From Effrenium voratum (lineage: Eukaryota; Sar; Dinophyceae; Suessiales; Symbiodiniaceae): a stretch of 64,000 nt of DNA. The notes below the pieces were generated by a model. That model had not been told where the DNA came from. It saw nothing but the letters and a program-made list of their open reading frames with translations, and ran no database searches. Shown piece after piece: positions 29,275 through 42,000 of this stretch (within the stretch, counting starts at the first letter, position 1; each line of letters begins with the position of its first letter). A program made the position numbers and the translations under genes. The stretch covers positions 47,501-111,500 of the forward strand of contig CAUJNA010002813.1 in NCBI GenBank assembly GCA_963377175.1. Direction: 5' to 3'.

Positions 29275-29794
29275 ATTTTCAGCGCTGATTCGCCTCGGGG
29301 AGGAGAAAGAACTTGTTTCCGACGTCCTTTGACAGGATCCGCTTTGAATTTGCGACTGCGCGTTCCACTGCAAAATGGCCGCGCGATCGCATTTCGCACT
29401 GATCTTGGGGGAAGCCACTGGGCTTTGGGTAACGTGGGGTTTCTTTGAGCCAGGGTTGGGAATCTCCAGAAACCATGCACCACCCGCAGAGAGAACCTGA
29501 CTGAGTGGGGTGTGAATTACAGACTTATACATGGGTGTATCTGAGAATCGGGGACCTCCCAAGTCGAAATGAGTTTTCTTTTTCTGGTGGCCACCAACAC
29601 GTGACACGCTCCAAACAGCCGTTAAAATTCTTAATTGCATGGATCGTCGCATCACGTGCAATTCCGTACCTTGCCATCCTTGGATCCTTGCGCGACAAAG
29701 GGGAGGTGCACGCCGGGGCAAGAGCACTAGCAGAAGCCCAAGAGAGCGTTTGACCATGAACCGTTCCAGGAGCAGTGGGCTTTCGCAAGCTCTT

Positions 29795-29819
29795 CCTGCC
29801 CATGTGGCACATGGGCAGG
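29795..29819. repeat. 25-bp palindrome
   Basis: CCTGCCCATGTG, one G, then CACATGGGCAGG; 521 bases after the stop of gene B. Confidence 0.7.
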
Positions 29820-30879
29820 AGCTGCTCTTTTCGGGAGTAGGTGTTGCTACTTTACGAGAATCTGGCTTTAAGACCTGGGTATCGACTATTGCATTGATAC
29901 AAGGGAACCTCTATGGGTGAGAGTTCAACCTGCATCCCGGACCCGTGTCCAAGCCTTGCGCGAAGGTACAGCTCGCAGCTGTGAGGCGAAAGTCGCCCCT
30001 TTTCGTCACCGATGCGTTAGCCAAAATGAGGGGCTGACGCTGCGCGAAGTTTGAGGCCGGCTTCCTTTTTCTGCACCATAGCGTTTGCATCGGGGCTCTC
30101 AGGCGATTGCGCTTCATCTGCCCCGTAGCTCTGTGGGAGGATAAGGAGGCTGCACCATTGTTTCTCTTTCTTTATCAGCGCGGTTGACAATGAAGCGACT
30201 GGTGCAAGACAACCAGCCGCACATATGGGTATGAATTAGTTTTCGTTTGAGACACTTTGGACATCGCTGGCATGGACGAATGTCCAATCCTGTTTGAGGG
30301 TGTTCCGGCCAGTAAAACTGCCACATCATGGATCCAATTGGAGCAGACGGCAGACGGGGCTCCTGGCCGGAAAAAAAAAGCAAAAAAAAAATCGCCGGTC
30401 GGGAGTCCATGAAGCGGAAAGCGGTTCACAGAAAACAGCAGATGTCAGGAGAACAGAACAAAACGCAAAACCGATGACGCGACGCACATTATTTCTGCTA
30501 CACATGGTCAAATGCTTACATCGGAGTTGGGATGATCATAAGCCCCTGAAGATTTAGAAGCATTCCTTTGAAAGAGAAACCATGACCATGCCCCCCTGAA
30601 AGGTGGAGTTCTAATCCCTGTTGGGATCGCATCAGAAAGACTCTAAACTAACCATTCGTAGGCATTCCAACCAGTTTTGATGCATACCCTCGTTAGACTA
30701 GGTAGGTATGAATTCTAATTGGGGAAGCTTTGGTGGACATCATTCACATGGGGATTTGTGTCCACCAACCACTCTTGGGGGGAGTTTCCCACTATATCAA
30801 TTCATAGCTAGGTGACAACGGCCATACTGCCAACAAATCCATCAGCATATCCTCGCAGCCCCGTGACCCCTCACCTCCC

Positions 30880-30938
30880 ATGCCGGGCTTGCACTCGCCT
30901 TGCATGCTGCGCGCGCTGCGAGCGCATGCGCGAGGGGT
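30880..30938 (+). CDS. Possible 5' exon of gene C
   Basis: ATG in a local GC-rich island, 19 codons up to a GTGCGG site; Arg/His-rich (LRALRAHARG), which could be a targeting peptide. Supported only by composition and position. Confidence 0.2.
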
Positions 30939-32996
30939 GCGGCCGGGAGTGTGTTTCAGGCCGGGCGCGTGCTAGGCCCAGAGAGCTCTGCTTATTCTTA
31001 GCAAGTTCCACTGCCTCACCAAATGGACCGTCCAGAGCATCTCTTATACAGAGCGAACTTGGGACACTCCGTTTTGAGCTCGTGACAGAGTCAAAAGACC
31101 AAGTTTAGGTCTTCGGCTGTCGTGCATTTTTCAAGAATACTGGTTCTTTGCATTTTCGCGACGGATTTGACTCCTGGATGTGGCCCTGATGCTGTTTGCA
31201 AGGAGGGGGCCATATGTTGCGTAGGGTGTGCAAAGGATCCGACAGGCCCTTGAGACAAACTATTTGGAAGTCGGTCGTTTGCGGGACAAGAGTCCCATTC
31301 TGATCCGTGCCCAGAAGGCGAGACATGAAACCATGGCAGCCCGTCCCTCCTTCTGAATATTCCTCGGATTCAAGACGCTTCTGAAGTCCCAGGGCCAACT
31401 TCCAATATCTTTGCAGGCATCCTTTCCACAAGACGTCGTGCTCACTTTGAAAGATGGTCTAAAAGATTGATTCGCCCCTGTCAACGGATGCATTCAGCCT
31501 GGCGAAAAGATATAAGATGTACACCCCTTCTCACTCCCGGGATCAACGGATCAACCTTTGGGTACGGATGCAAACTTGGGACAGGCGAAATGCGAAATGC
31601 CATTTTGGGTACTGAATTACTTGAGGTTGACTTCAAAGTGCAAGCAATAAACAGCAAAGCTTTGTCGAGGTATTTGTCCATCGATTGCTTTGCGGTGGAG
31701 GTCACACAGATTATTTTTGTCGTGATAGTTTTGCGTAAGGGTTGTTTGCAAAAGGTCGATGGACTGATGAACCATGTGTATTTGCCGGCACTGCCTGAGG
31801 ATTGCCGCAAGAATGCGTCACTGCAAAAGTAAACACGAGCAGAACGCAGCTGTCTGGAGCTTTCAGGCCGAGTTGAGCACAGCTTCCCAGCCGGATTGTT
31901 GGAAGCGTTTGGTGGCGGATCTGCTCGACTTTCGAGCTTGGACTTCGGAAGTGTACTTCGTTGACTGTTTGTGGTGAGCATAGCTTCATGAAAGCTCCGC
32001 GATAGAGGTCTTTGAATATTGTTTCTTTTTGTTTTGAAAGCAAATCCTGCGAAGATGGGCTTTCCGGGACAAGGATCTGAATATCGCCACCGTTTGAGGC
32101 CGACGTTTGTTGTCTTCACTCGGATCCGCCCCCCCCCCCCCTTCCCCCCGGTGCAGTTTATCCAGGCATGGCGCGGACGTGGCCGGGTTGGCCAAGGCAA
32201 AGGCTGGGAGAGCCGAAAGCCAAAAGGACATGCCGTAAAAAGAGGGCAAGAACCCCACCCACGTCGATTCAGCTTCGAAAGTTCCTCGAAACGAGTTCCC
32301 TCGTCGCAGTTCCGCTTGAGCAAATTCCCCTGGGACTTCAAGGTCAGCGGCTTCGATGTTCTCGTTTGTGCATCCGTGTGTCCGAAACCTCTGCAACCAT
32401 GGGGCCAAGCGCTTAAGCTGCGAACACATGCGAGGCATGATTACCAGTGCAGGTTTGAGCAGTTGAGCGGATGAACCTGGGCAAATCTCACCTGGAGCAA
32501 ACCAAGCTCAGGCACGCTGAAGGTCCCAGATCGCGTCTTCCTTGATTGAATCATAATAATTTGCCTGGTTGAATACATTGGCATGATCTCATCGTTGGTC
32601 AATCTTGTGAACATTGCGTCGGGCGACGGAGGGATCCAGAGTCTAAAGGGGAACCAGCCCTATGAGCTTGTAGCTTTGCGGAGCGGCTTTTTGGTTGCCT
32701 TCAACACACTCACACAGCTAACTCAGGTGCTAGTCGAAACTCCAAAGCTACCTCCCTCGCCCAATGTGGACAAGATGCGAACGCACAGCCCGCCAATCAG
32801 TCTTTTTTGTTTATTTCGTTTGTGAATTTCGGCCGAGGCCGAATTTCCCTTCGCAGCTTCCGACGTTCAAGAGTGCTCTTGAGCCTTTCCCCTGAGAAAA
32901 TGCGGGAGCCACCGGAATGGTCTCCTTTGGGGTGGGTCCGGAAAGTTAGATTCCACGCCTCCATCTCCGTGGCCCGGTTGCACGTTGGGCTCGCAG

Positions 32997-33098
32997 GTGG
33001 CGGCGGAGCAAAAGGCAGAGGGCGGCTCTCCCCTGCGGTTTGTGCCGTTTCTGCTCGCGGCCGGCGCCGCGGGGACCGCATTGAGCGGTTGGGACGGG
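32997..33098 (+). CDS. Gene C exon: possible membrane anchor
   Basis: Follows CGCAG. Encodes VAAEQKAEGGSPLRFVPFLL then AAGAAGTALSGWDG, a single hydrophobic segment. GTCACC donor at 33099 (phase 0) or GTGAAG at 33108. Assigned to gene C only by position. Confidence 0.4.
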
Positions 33099-36000
33099 GT
33101 CACCAGAGTGAAGGTTGACAAGGTGAACGATTTGGACGGGGTCTCTCCTTCCAGGCAAGCCACTGTGGTAGGTAACCGGGGGGAACCATGTAAAGCTTGG
33201 CCAAGACACCAAATTGGTTTACCAGCGGTGGGGCTTGTTTCTTGGGGCCACTTCACAAAGCTTGCCAGTTCTGGGGCTCGAGGGCTCGAAAGTTCGAAAC
33301 CCTGACAGGTTGACACATTTGAACGAATCCGGAAATCTGAGCCGAAGCAAAGCGTTTTCGGAGCGGAGCGTGGGTTCAGCGGCAGTTCCAAGAACTGGAG
33401 CAGAATGGCCTGCAGTGTTGCAGATTTGGCCACAGTGCCCAGACTTGCGTGTGGCTCATTTGGGAGGGACACGTGGGAACTCGCTTAATTTTCAACTCCA
33501 CAGAAACCACGAAAATTCGTTCATGTCCTGTCGGGGAAACCATGTTTTGACCACGGCACGTATGACTGGATAACAAGCCTGCTGCAATTCAACGTAGAAG
33601 TGCTGCTTCTTGCTGCTTCGGCAGAGAGCCGCTCGGCTTGCCGTTTGCCCCATTTGAGGCATGGCGCTGCTTTCGATCCAAGGCAAAAGGTTGAAAGGAT
33701 TTCAGACACCCATTTTACTAGCGGTCTGGGTGGAAGTGTCAAGAAGTGGCGGATCCGGTCTCTTAGGAAGCCCGGTCCAGTTCCATGGTAAAGATACGCG
33801 GCAGCTGACAGGGCCCGGGGAACATGGTACCGGGGTTCTGCTTAGAACATAGAGGCCATATTTTTGTTTGCACCCCGAGAATGTGAAACTCTCAGAGCCC
33901 CTCAAGGGCAGTTTTACTTGGACCCTGGAGCCTCTGCATCAGGGTGGCTTGATTTATGCTTGTTGGACCCGAGACCCGCCTATGGCCCAGCGGGGAATCG
34001 CCCGTGCGCCCGCATCGCTTCGCCGCTTGAGGCGGGCACCGCGGGCTTCGCCTTCTACGACGGGCTCTGGGTGCCACTGCTGCGGGACGGGCAGAGCGCT
34101 GAGGAGGCGGTTGAGTGAGCCGGCCGTTTTCGTTTTTTGGGGGGCCAGCTTGTGTGTCTTGTTTCGTTTTGTTTGATTTTGCGGTTTCATCTTGCTTTGT
34201 TGCTGGTGTTGTATCATACCGTTTGATTTCATTTTGCCTTGTTTGTGTGTTGTTTCGTTGGTTTGTTGGGTCGTGTGCTTTTGCTGCCCGAGCTGAGCAT
34301 CGCCCCAGTATCACAAGCCTCTGGGGAGCCAGGCCTTGTCGGCATTCGTACCGTCCGGGTTCCCAGAGGAGAAGGTGACGCCGTTTTCAATCGTTCTTTG
34401 CAACCGCCGTTCAAGAGACAGTTCCATTATGTTTGATGGATGTCTGAAAAGTTCTAACGAGCTCACATGGCAGTAAATCAAGGTCACCCGTGATTTCGAT
34501 GTGTGACGTGGTGCAAGCGGCCAGCTGGCAGGGTGAATTCGGACTTGGATGGATATGCTTGACTCTTTTGTGGGCTCGGGCTTCGCAAAGCTTGCAAGTC
34601 TGAGAATGGGTTCGGGTCCTGCTACTTTGGAGTGCGCCTCTCGAACCCAAAAATCCTCCCCACCCTTGAACCACGGGGACGTTAAGGTACAGGCCAGAGG
34701 GGGAGTCCAACCCCCCGAGATACCCAAGTTATATGCATCGCATGGTTATTTCATCGCATGGTTATTTGTCCAAATATGGGGGCGCAAAATGGCGGCTTGT
34801 CCAATACCGACTTACCGGCTGAACGGCTGAACGGCTGAAAACGACGCGCTTCCGAATCTCGGAATTCTCGGAATTCCCATGGTCCAACGTAGGAAAAGGT
34901 CCTTACAAGTATCCAAGCCCCTCGAGATAAACTGTTGTATCCCCTGTTGTGAAAAATATCCGGGTATGTAATTATGTACCCTCAACAGAAAACATGTAAC
35001 TATGATTGGAGCTTCGCTGAAATCTGGGGACCCCACCTGCCAGACATACCCCGCTCTCCCCAACACGCCACCCCTCCCCACCCTTCGCGAGATCCGAGTC
35101 GCGCTTGGCAGGCCGCTGCTGGCACTGAGGGCCTGCTGGACGAAGCGCAGACGCTGGAGGCGGCGCAGCGCCTGCTGAGGGGGGAGGCTGGAGCTGAGCT
35201 GAGGGAGGGGGGCAAGGCGAAGCAAGGGGATGGTTTGTTTGTTTTTTTGGGGTTGGGCGGGGGGGGGGGTTGTTCCGTTCTTTGAAGATTAGTTTCATGA
35301 CGTTGGAGTTTCTGCCATTGCAGGCCCTTCTGTGGAGCTAGCCTGGGGTTTCCACTTCGTTCGTTTGGGGGCGCTTTTCTGGGAAATCAGCTGGCTTTGG
35401 AGAGAGGGTTGAATACTATGCCGGCGCAGAAGCGGTTCGCACCAGTCTCTGACGACGCGTTGCTATGGGATGGCCAGAAGGTGCAGTGTCGATGTTGGAA
35501 CCTTTTCAGCTTGCCAAATCGACTCGTGTTCATGGTATGGGCCTCACCGGAATTGCACTCATGTGGGGTCCCTAAAAAATCGGAGACAACCCACCTTCGG
35601 CGGTTCTCAAGAGGCCTATGAACAAACAAAGCGGAAGAAACCTGAATACTCTGAAAGGCCCCATAGAACAATAGAGATGGGCAAATTAGTGACTCCCCTC
35701 CCCGTCCCCCCCAAATTCACACGACCGGCCCGAGCCGCCGAGCCGTACGCGGGACGCGGGACAGGTGGCGGTGCTGGACGGCGTGCTGTCCTCCGATGCG
35801 CTGAAGGAGATCCGGGAGGAGCTGCGCCTGCTGGCGCCTCGGCCCTTTCTGCCTACGGCCGGAGGGTTTCTCGCAGGCAGGCGTGTGTCTCACTCCCTGA
35901 GTTCATGGACTCCCCCACGTTGAAGCCATAGTGGCAGACAACATGAATGTTCTTTTTGGCCGAAGTGACGTTTGAAGCGCATGAAATGGAGTGTTTGGAG

Positions 36001-39000
36001 TTGGTGCCTTGTTCAGCTCGGTTTAAAGGGGGGGCCAACGGAAACCTTATCCAATTTGCTCGGCCCGCCTATTTTGACTCAACCCATGTAACTCCAGCAC
36101 AAATAGGTTTACAAGCTCAAGCTCACCGATTCGGTCCTTTGTATTTTTCCGTGAATATTGCTTTCGATATATTATGTGACAACAACTCAAACTCATGAAT
36201 TTACATTGCAGTGGCAAACATTCCTGGAATGCAACTAATTAGTCTAAAAGAAACAGCAAACAGCATGTATGAACAATTGTATCATAGTCGCAGTAGCAGT
36301 GGTAGTGGTAGTGGTAGTGGCAGTAGCAGTTGCAGTAAAGGTGGCAGTGGCAGTGGCAGTAAAGGTGAAGGTGGCAGTGGCAGTGGCAGTGGCAGCGGTA
36401 GTGGAAGTGGTAGTGGTAGTGTTAGTGGTAGTTGTCGTAGTCGTAGTCGTAATCGTAGTCGTAGTCGTAGTTGTAGTCGTAGTCGTAGTCGTAGCCGGAG
36501 TCGTAGTCGCAGTCGTAGTAGTATTAATAGTAGCAGTAGTAGCAGCAGTAGTAGTAGTAGTAGTAGAAGAAGTAGCAGTAGTAATAGTAGAAGTAGCATT
36601 AGTAGCAAAAATGAACTGCTGGCAGTAATCATGTTCATGCTGATGCTGTGGATGTTGCCATTCCTGAGGTGGGTGTTGGCCTTTCTAGTGACTCACAAAC
36701 AAGCTTGCAGTCAGGCCATTTAGATATTGTCGTGAAACGCGCTTGCACAAGGCCGCGGAGCGGAGAAGTTGTGAAGCTTCCCTCGCCTGTCTTGCCTTGA
36801 ACATCTTGAAGTTGTTGAGGTTATTTGCCCAGACGTAACTGTGTGTGGTGTAGCGTAAATAGTATTTACACACTTGAAAGTGATCATTTGCTTTCGGGGA
36901 ATCGCACAAAACCTGTTTACGAATTGATGCTTTTGGGAACCCTTTTTGGTGTGGGTGGCACGTCCCCTCATATCACAAGATCACGAGCCACATGTTGAGA
37001 GTTTTGATGGGTGTGTATTCTTTGAGAGGGGTTCAAAAGTGGCCCAAAACGAAGCCGACAATTTGTTGGGCCCATTTTCTCGTTTTGAGACAGGCTCGAT
37101 TTGGGTTTTAGCATGGGTCTTCATATGTCTCCCTTTGGGGTTGGTCTGAGGACATTGGAGCACCTTTTTGGTTGCCAACGTTGATTGTCTGAGGCGACAA
37201 GTTGGTGAGGACGACCATGCGATTGGCAGTGACAGAATGAATACAAGCCTTTGGATCCCAAGTATTCATCCGTGCGTAAAGTAAATGGACCCCTGTTGGT
37301 GGAACCAAAAAGAAACAGACCACGTTGGGGGGTTTGCAATTTCTTGAGGACGCCCGGCAAACCAAGTAGCATTGTCAGTTGAAGCAGAAAGCCGAACTAC
37401 TGCCGGATGGACAAACACCTGGCCACAACTACTGCCGTAAACTGCCTTGGTGCGAAGTGGATTGTGTCAGATGGCAGGAGAGGTGGAGACTGGCGGGGCC
37501 CGGCGACCACACTTGTTGAGTGTTGTTTTGGCAAGGGGTCCTGTAACTGGGTTCACCAAAGTGGCATCCTGAAAGCTACCCTCTAAAAAGGTGGTTTTAT
37601 GTCCCCCCTCCCCCCTTTCCCCCCCCCCAAATAAAAAAAAAGCAAAATCAGAAAGCAAAAACGCAGAAAGCAAGAACGCAGCAGCACCTGTTGGACCATC
37701 CCTCAAAATGCCTCCGAGCTGGGGCTCAGGCCTCTGCGGGGGGCCTGCAGCCCAACCCGAAGGTCCAGGCCGGGAACGTGGAGATCCGCCGCTCAAATGG
37801 CCCGGGCAGGGAGGGGGTCCGCAGTTTGAGGCCGCGATTTCCTATGAAAAGCATATCCACCAAAGGGTCCACAATTCAGATTCACACCCAAATATCAAAT
37901 AACGCTTTGGGGGGGGGATCCCTGTTAAGGCCTGCATGCTAAAATGAGACCTGAATTTCATAGGGGGTGTTGCCTTGTGCTGGCCGGGGCTTTGGTTTCC
38001 TCTTTGCTAGCCAAGCGCGGTCACAGGATGGGTCATGTTTTTCGGGTCTCAAGTTTTGGGTCGAACCACGCCCGCCGTGGATGTCTTCTTCCTCGGCCTT
38101 CGGCAGGCTGGCACAGCTGTGCTGGAAACCCTTTGGGCTTTTGATATCAGGTTCAGCAGACTTCTGCAAGAGAATCCGGCAAGGAACACGAGTTTTCACA
38201 CGCTCCATGAGTGTCACTGGAACAGGCAATCGAGCAGCCATTTATCAGTATTCCCACGAGGAGAATTATGCCCAAGCCCACAAAACGGGAGCTCGAGCAT
38301 GACGCTACTCTGGGTATTTCCTGATATGATATGGACCCCCGGAATGTCCTTTTGAAGCTTGTTTGGGTGCCGTCCAAAAGTCCATTGAACAAACATGCGA
38401 CTGAGGAACGGACCAGGTGTGCTACTTGCGCGACCCGTCATCCTTTACACCTGTGGAGATGGAAGGTGCGGATAGCTCTTCAGCCTCTGTGGGGACCCGG
38501 GACCCCGAAAGGTGTGGGAACAGTTGCTTTGAAGGCAATCTCAATTGAAAGCCGACTCGTCTCAGGAGGTTCAATACTTGTCAACCTGCTTTGTGCGCTA
38601 AACTTGGCCCACATCTAGCCTACACAGTTGAAACATATTGTCAAATGCGGCAAAATGGGATCAACCGCTTTGTTTGTCCATTCTCATTGAGGCTGACTGC
38701 TTCGTCTGAAGATGGGGCCCCTCCTTCATTCCGTTGGTCAATGAGATGTGGCTGTGGGTCAACACCAATGGTACCATTTTGGGGTAGGCGCGCCACCCGT
38801 TTGAGTCTATTTTAGTGGTTGGATTGGGATGTTCACTGGGGGTACGATTTGGATTTTGACCCATGGCCATGTGCCAAAAATGCTCGAGGCGTATTCCGCC
38901 CGCCTCTGGGGGGTCCCCGGCTGCGGCGCTGTCACCGCGCTCTGCGGGCCACTGGGGCACAGCTGGAGAAAGGCGCTGGACGCGCGGGGGCGGGGGGGCG

Positions 39001-42000
39001 GTGGGGCGGTGGGGGTCGCTTCCCTTGTCTCCCCCGTTTTGTTTGCTTTTTTTTTTTCAGAGGAGGTGTGCCTTGTAAACCGGCTGCTGCCCATTTCCTG
39101 TTTTTTTCTAAAAAAAAAGTGGAGGTTTTTTCCCTGGTCAACTACCAGACAGTGGGCCTCCTTTTTTCCCCCCGCAGTGCTTTGTTGGGTTAGCATAAAC
39201 TACCAAACAAAAGGTGCCCTGACTGGAGGCTTGTCATCTGGGTGCGAAATAGCAAGCATGTTTTTGATTTGCCCTTTTTCAACGTTCCAGGGGATGGATG
39301 TTGTATTTTTTTGGACCCCCTATTTAGCACCCAAGTATTTGGTAGAGCCGAAAGGAAAATGCGTGCTTTGCCCCTTCTTGTTCATGTCTTAGGGGAAACC
39401 ACAAAACTGGTTGGTTTGCTTCAACCTTGTTGGCCGAATCCTGCCAGAAGCGGCCGCGTTGGGCATTCTTAACACGGGGTAAAGAACAGAGAGCGCCCGC
39501 ACCCAGCGGCGTTTCTTGCCGGGCAAATCGAGGCTTCGCGCGGGCGGCGACGCCACGGAAGCTGATTGTGACGGACTGGAGCCAACTGGCGGGGTTTCTT
39601 AGCGATGGAGCGGGGCTGGGCGGGGAAATGGGTATGTATCACTTGGATAGATTTTTGCAACAACCTCGCCAAGAGACGTTTCGACCTCACCCACGAGGCT
39701 TTCTTTCGTAGGGAACCCTTGTGTTGGTCATGAAGTAGAATAAACAGAGACCGATTTCTCCCTGATCCTTGTCTGCAGGGTACCCTCAGCAAAAAACACA
39801 AACCCAACAGCAACTTCTGGAGGGTCGAAGGAGGCATCGGAGGCCGCTTCCCTCCAGCAGCACCTGGGAGGGTACTTGGAAGATCAGTTGCTTTTTGAAT
39901 GTTTGGAAGTTGCTATGTTAGTGGGAGAGAGGGTGATGTTGTTTTTCCAAACCCCAAAGTGGTCATGATTGTTTTTCTTTGTTTGGTGGCACCTTGAGCA
40001 AATGGACATTGTGGAAATGAGTTGCTTTGGCCCAGTTTCTGTGATACCAACAACACTAGTCAGGAGTTGAGCATAGGTGGGCTTATATAGGGTTTGGGCT
40101 TGTCGCGCTCAAGGGTTGCATTCGCAGCTGGTTCTTGGAAGGACCGATCGGCAATGTGACTGCTTGTCGTTATTTCATTTTATATGTATTGGCCTCCATC
40201 GGAGTGCCATTTGCCTCACAGCTCGTCTCCTTGCCTCACGTCTCGCCATGTGGGAGAACCTTTGATTGAATCTCGGAACTTGTTTTTTGTGGGTAAGAAA
40301 GCGGGGGGGGGGGGGGGTGTACCATGTCCCACGTCAACCCGTCGGACAGTACAATAGTACAATGCCTCCCGGGGCCCAGGCTCAGTACGTGGATGGCAGC
40401 GGGTTCTACAAGTGGCACACCGATGGCCCTGCCCCCGGGGCCCCGGCTCGGGTTTTCCTTTGTTTTTTTGGTGGATCGTCAACCTCACTTGAGTTTCTGG
40501 TGCCGTGGCGATTCGATCGCGGGCAACGGGTGAGGAATGCTCACTTTGTTTCAGACGCGGTGATTCCTGTATTTCTTTTTTTGGAGTGGTTTTAAACAGC
40601 ACCTTCCGGCCAATTTGTTTAGGTGAGTTTCACCAGGGGCGATGTTAGCATCTTGAGGGGTTGAGAAGGGAGGATGCACCTAGGCCTGGACGCGAAAAGC
40701 CTCGGCTTTGGGCCCAGGTCGCGGGGAGCCGACGTGAAGCATGGGCTCCCCATGTTTCCGCCTGGTGGATTCAAATTTGGGGCCCACTTGAAGCGAACTG
40801 AAGTGGGGTGAGGTTCCAGGCTGTTCCAGGGGAAATTTGGGGAGCCCCGTGTTCACCTGTCGAACTCAAGCTTTGGATGGCGGGGCATTCATGGGGCTTT
40901 CCCCTTCAGGGACTTGAGCTCAAAGCCGGCGGAAAGAGAGGGAGCTTTGACTTGACCAATTCTTCACAACTGGGGCTATTGTTACTTTCACTTTTTGCAG
41001 CCGAGGGATTTGGTCAAGACTCTTAGAAGGTATCCTGAAAGTCTAGCATCTCAAATGCTGCACACCAGCTGAAGATGCACCATGGGCGCTTTGTCCAGTT
41101 GCAATGAAGCCAGTGGGTCAAAGGGCACGGTCCCAAGGGGCGATCAGCCGAGGTATGGGATGCATTTTCCAAAACAGGGAGCCAAGGGAGGTTTGGCAAG
41201 TTGTAAACCAAAGGAGATAGCTAGTTGTTGCATTGGTTCCAGACCCAGTGCCTCAACATGAGGTATTACTCTGAATCGCAACATGCGGAACCTAGTGTGC
41301 ACCAAGGAGTGCCATTTGTTTGATTCCTACATGTACGCATGGCAGCTTGCAACTCTCTGAAACTGCGCCGGGGAGGGCTTAGCCACTACGCGATGAAAAT
41401 GATGCTTTCTGTGACGCCTTTGCCGCGGGATCCCAGAAGTGTTCGTGTCAAAGGGGGACAACAGAGCGATCCCACAAGCCGCCCCCAGCGATGTATCCGC
41501 CAGGCGTGCGAAATCTAAACCGCGACCCCACGAATCCATCAGAGGGTCCCAATCAGAGGGATATGGTCTTCCACTGTCGACACGACACTTGCCCCTCTTT
41601 ATTATTTAATTTGGGCTCCTTTTTCCTGTGTCTGCAATTGTTTGAGGCTAGTCACCCCTTCCTCCACCGTCAAGCAAGTTTTGAGGTACCCGCACCCAGG
41701 AACTTGTCTGCGAGCCTCTATGGATTTCAGTTCTCCGAGTATTCGTACAAAGACTGAGGAAAGGCTGTCGGTAACCGTCCGGGAATAACATGTCTTCACC
41801 GACAGCTTTGTCCTTCTCCAAGTTGGGTTTTGTGTCGATGTCCCTTCCAAAGCCAAGCGGCCCAAGTTGAGAGAAAACCTGCTTGTGCCCCCAGTTCTGA
41901 AAGGAACATTTCCGATACAGCATTCTCTCCTCGTTTCCGCGCGGAGGGCCTGGTACCTTTGGCTCCAGCTGGGAGCGTTGAGGCTGGGCTGTTTCGTGTC

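Larger units (their letters stand above)
29275..32996. other. Interval between genes B and C
   Basis: Mostly featureless. A GC-rich island at about 30880-30938 starts with ATG (MPGLHSPCMLRALRAHARG) and ends at a GTGCGG donor, a possible first exon for gene C. A + frame at 31560-31830 (FGYGCKLGTGEMRNAI...) looks mildly protein-like but has no context. A short C-run lies near 32130. Confidence 0.3.

Noticed and set aside
31481..32341. 286-codon minus-strand frame
   Set aside because: No domain, low-complexity composition and it overlaps plus-strand frames of equal quality; chance frame in DNA with few stops.
36211..36723. 170-codon Ser/Arg/Gly frame resembling an RS-domain splicing factor
   Set aside because: It is produced by AGT-based triplet repeats inside a gene C intron; no RNA-binding domain on either side.
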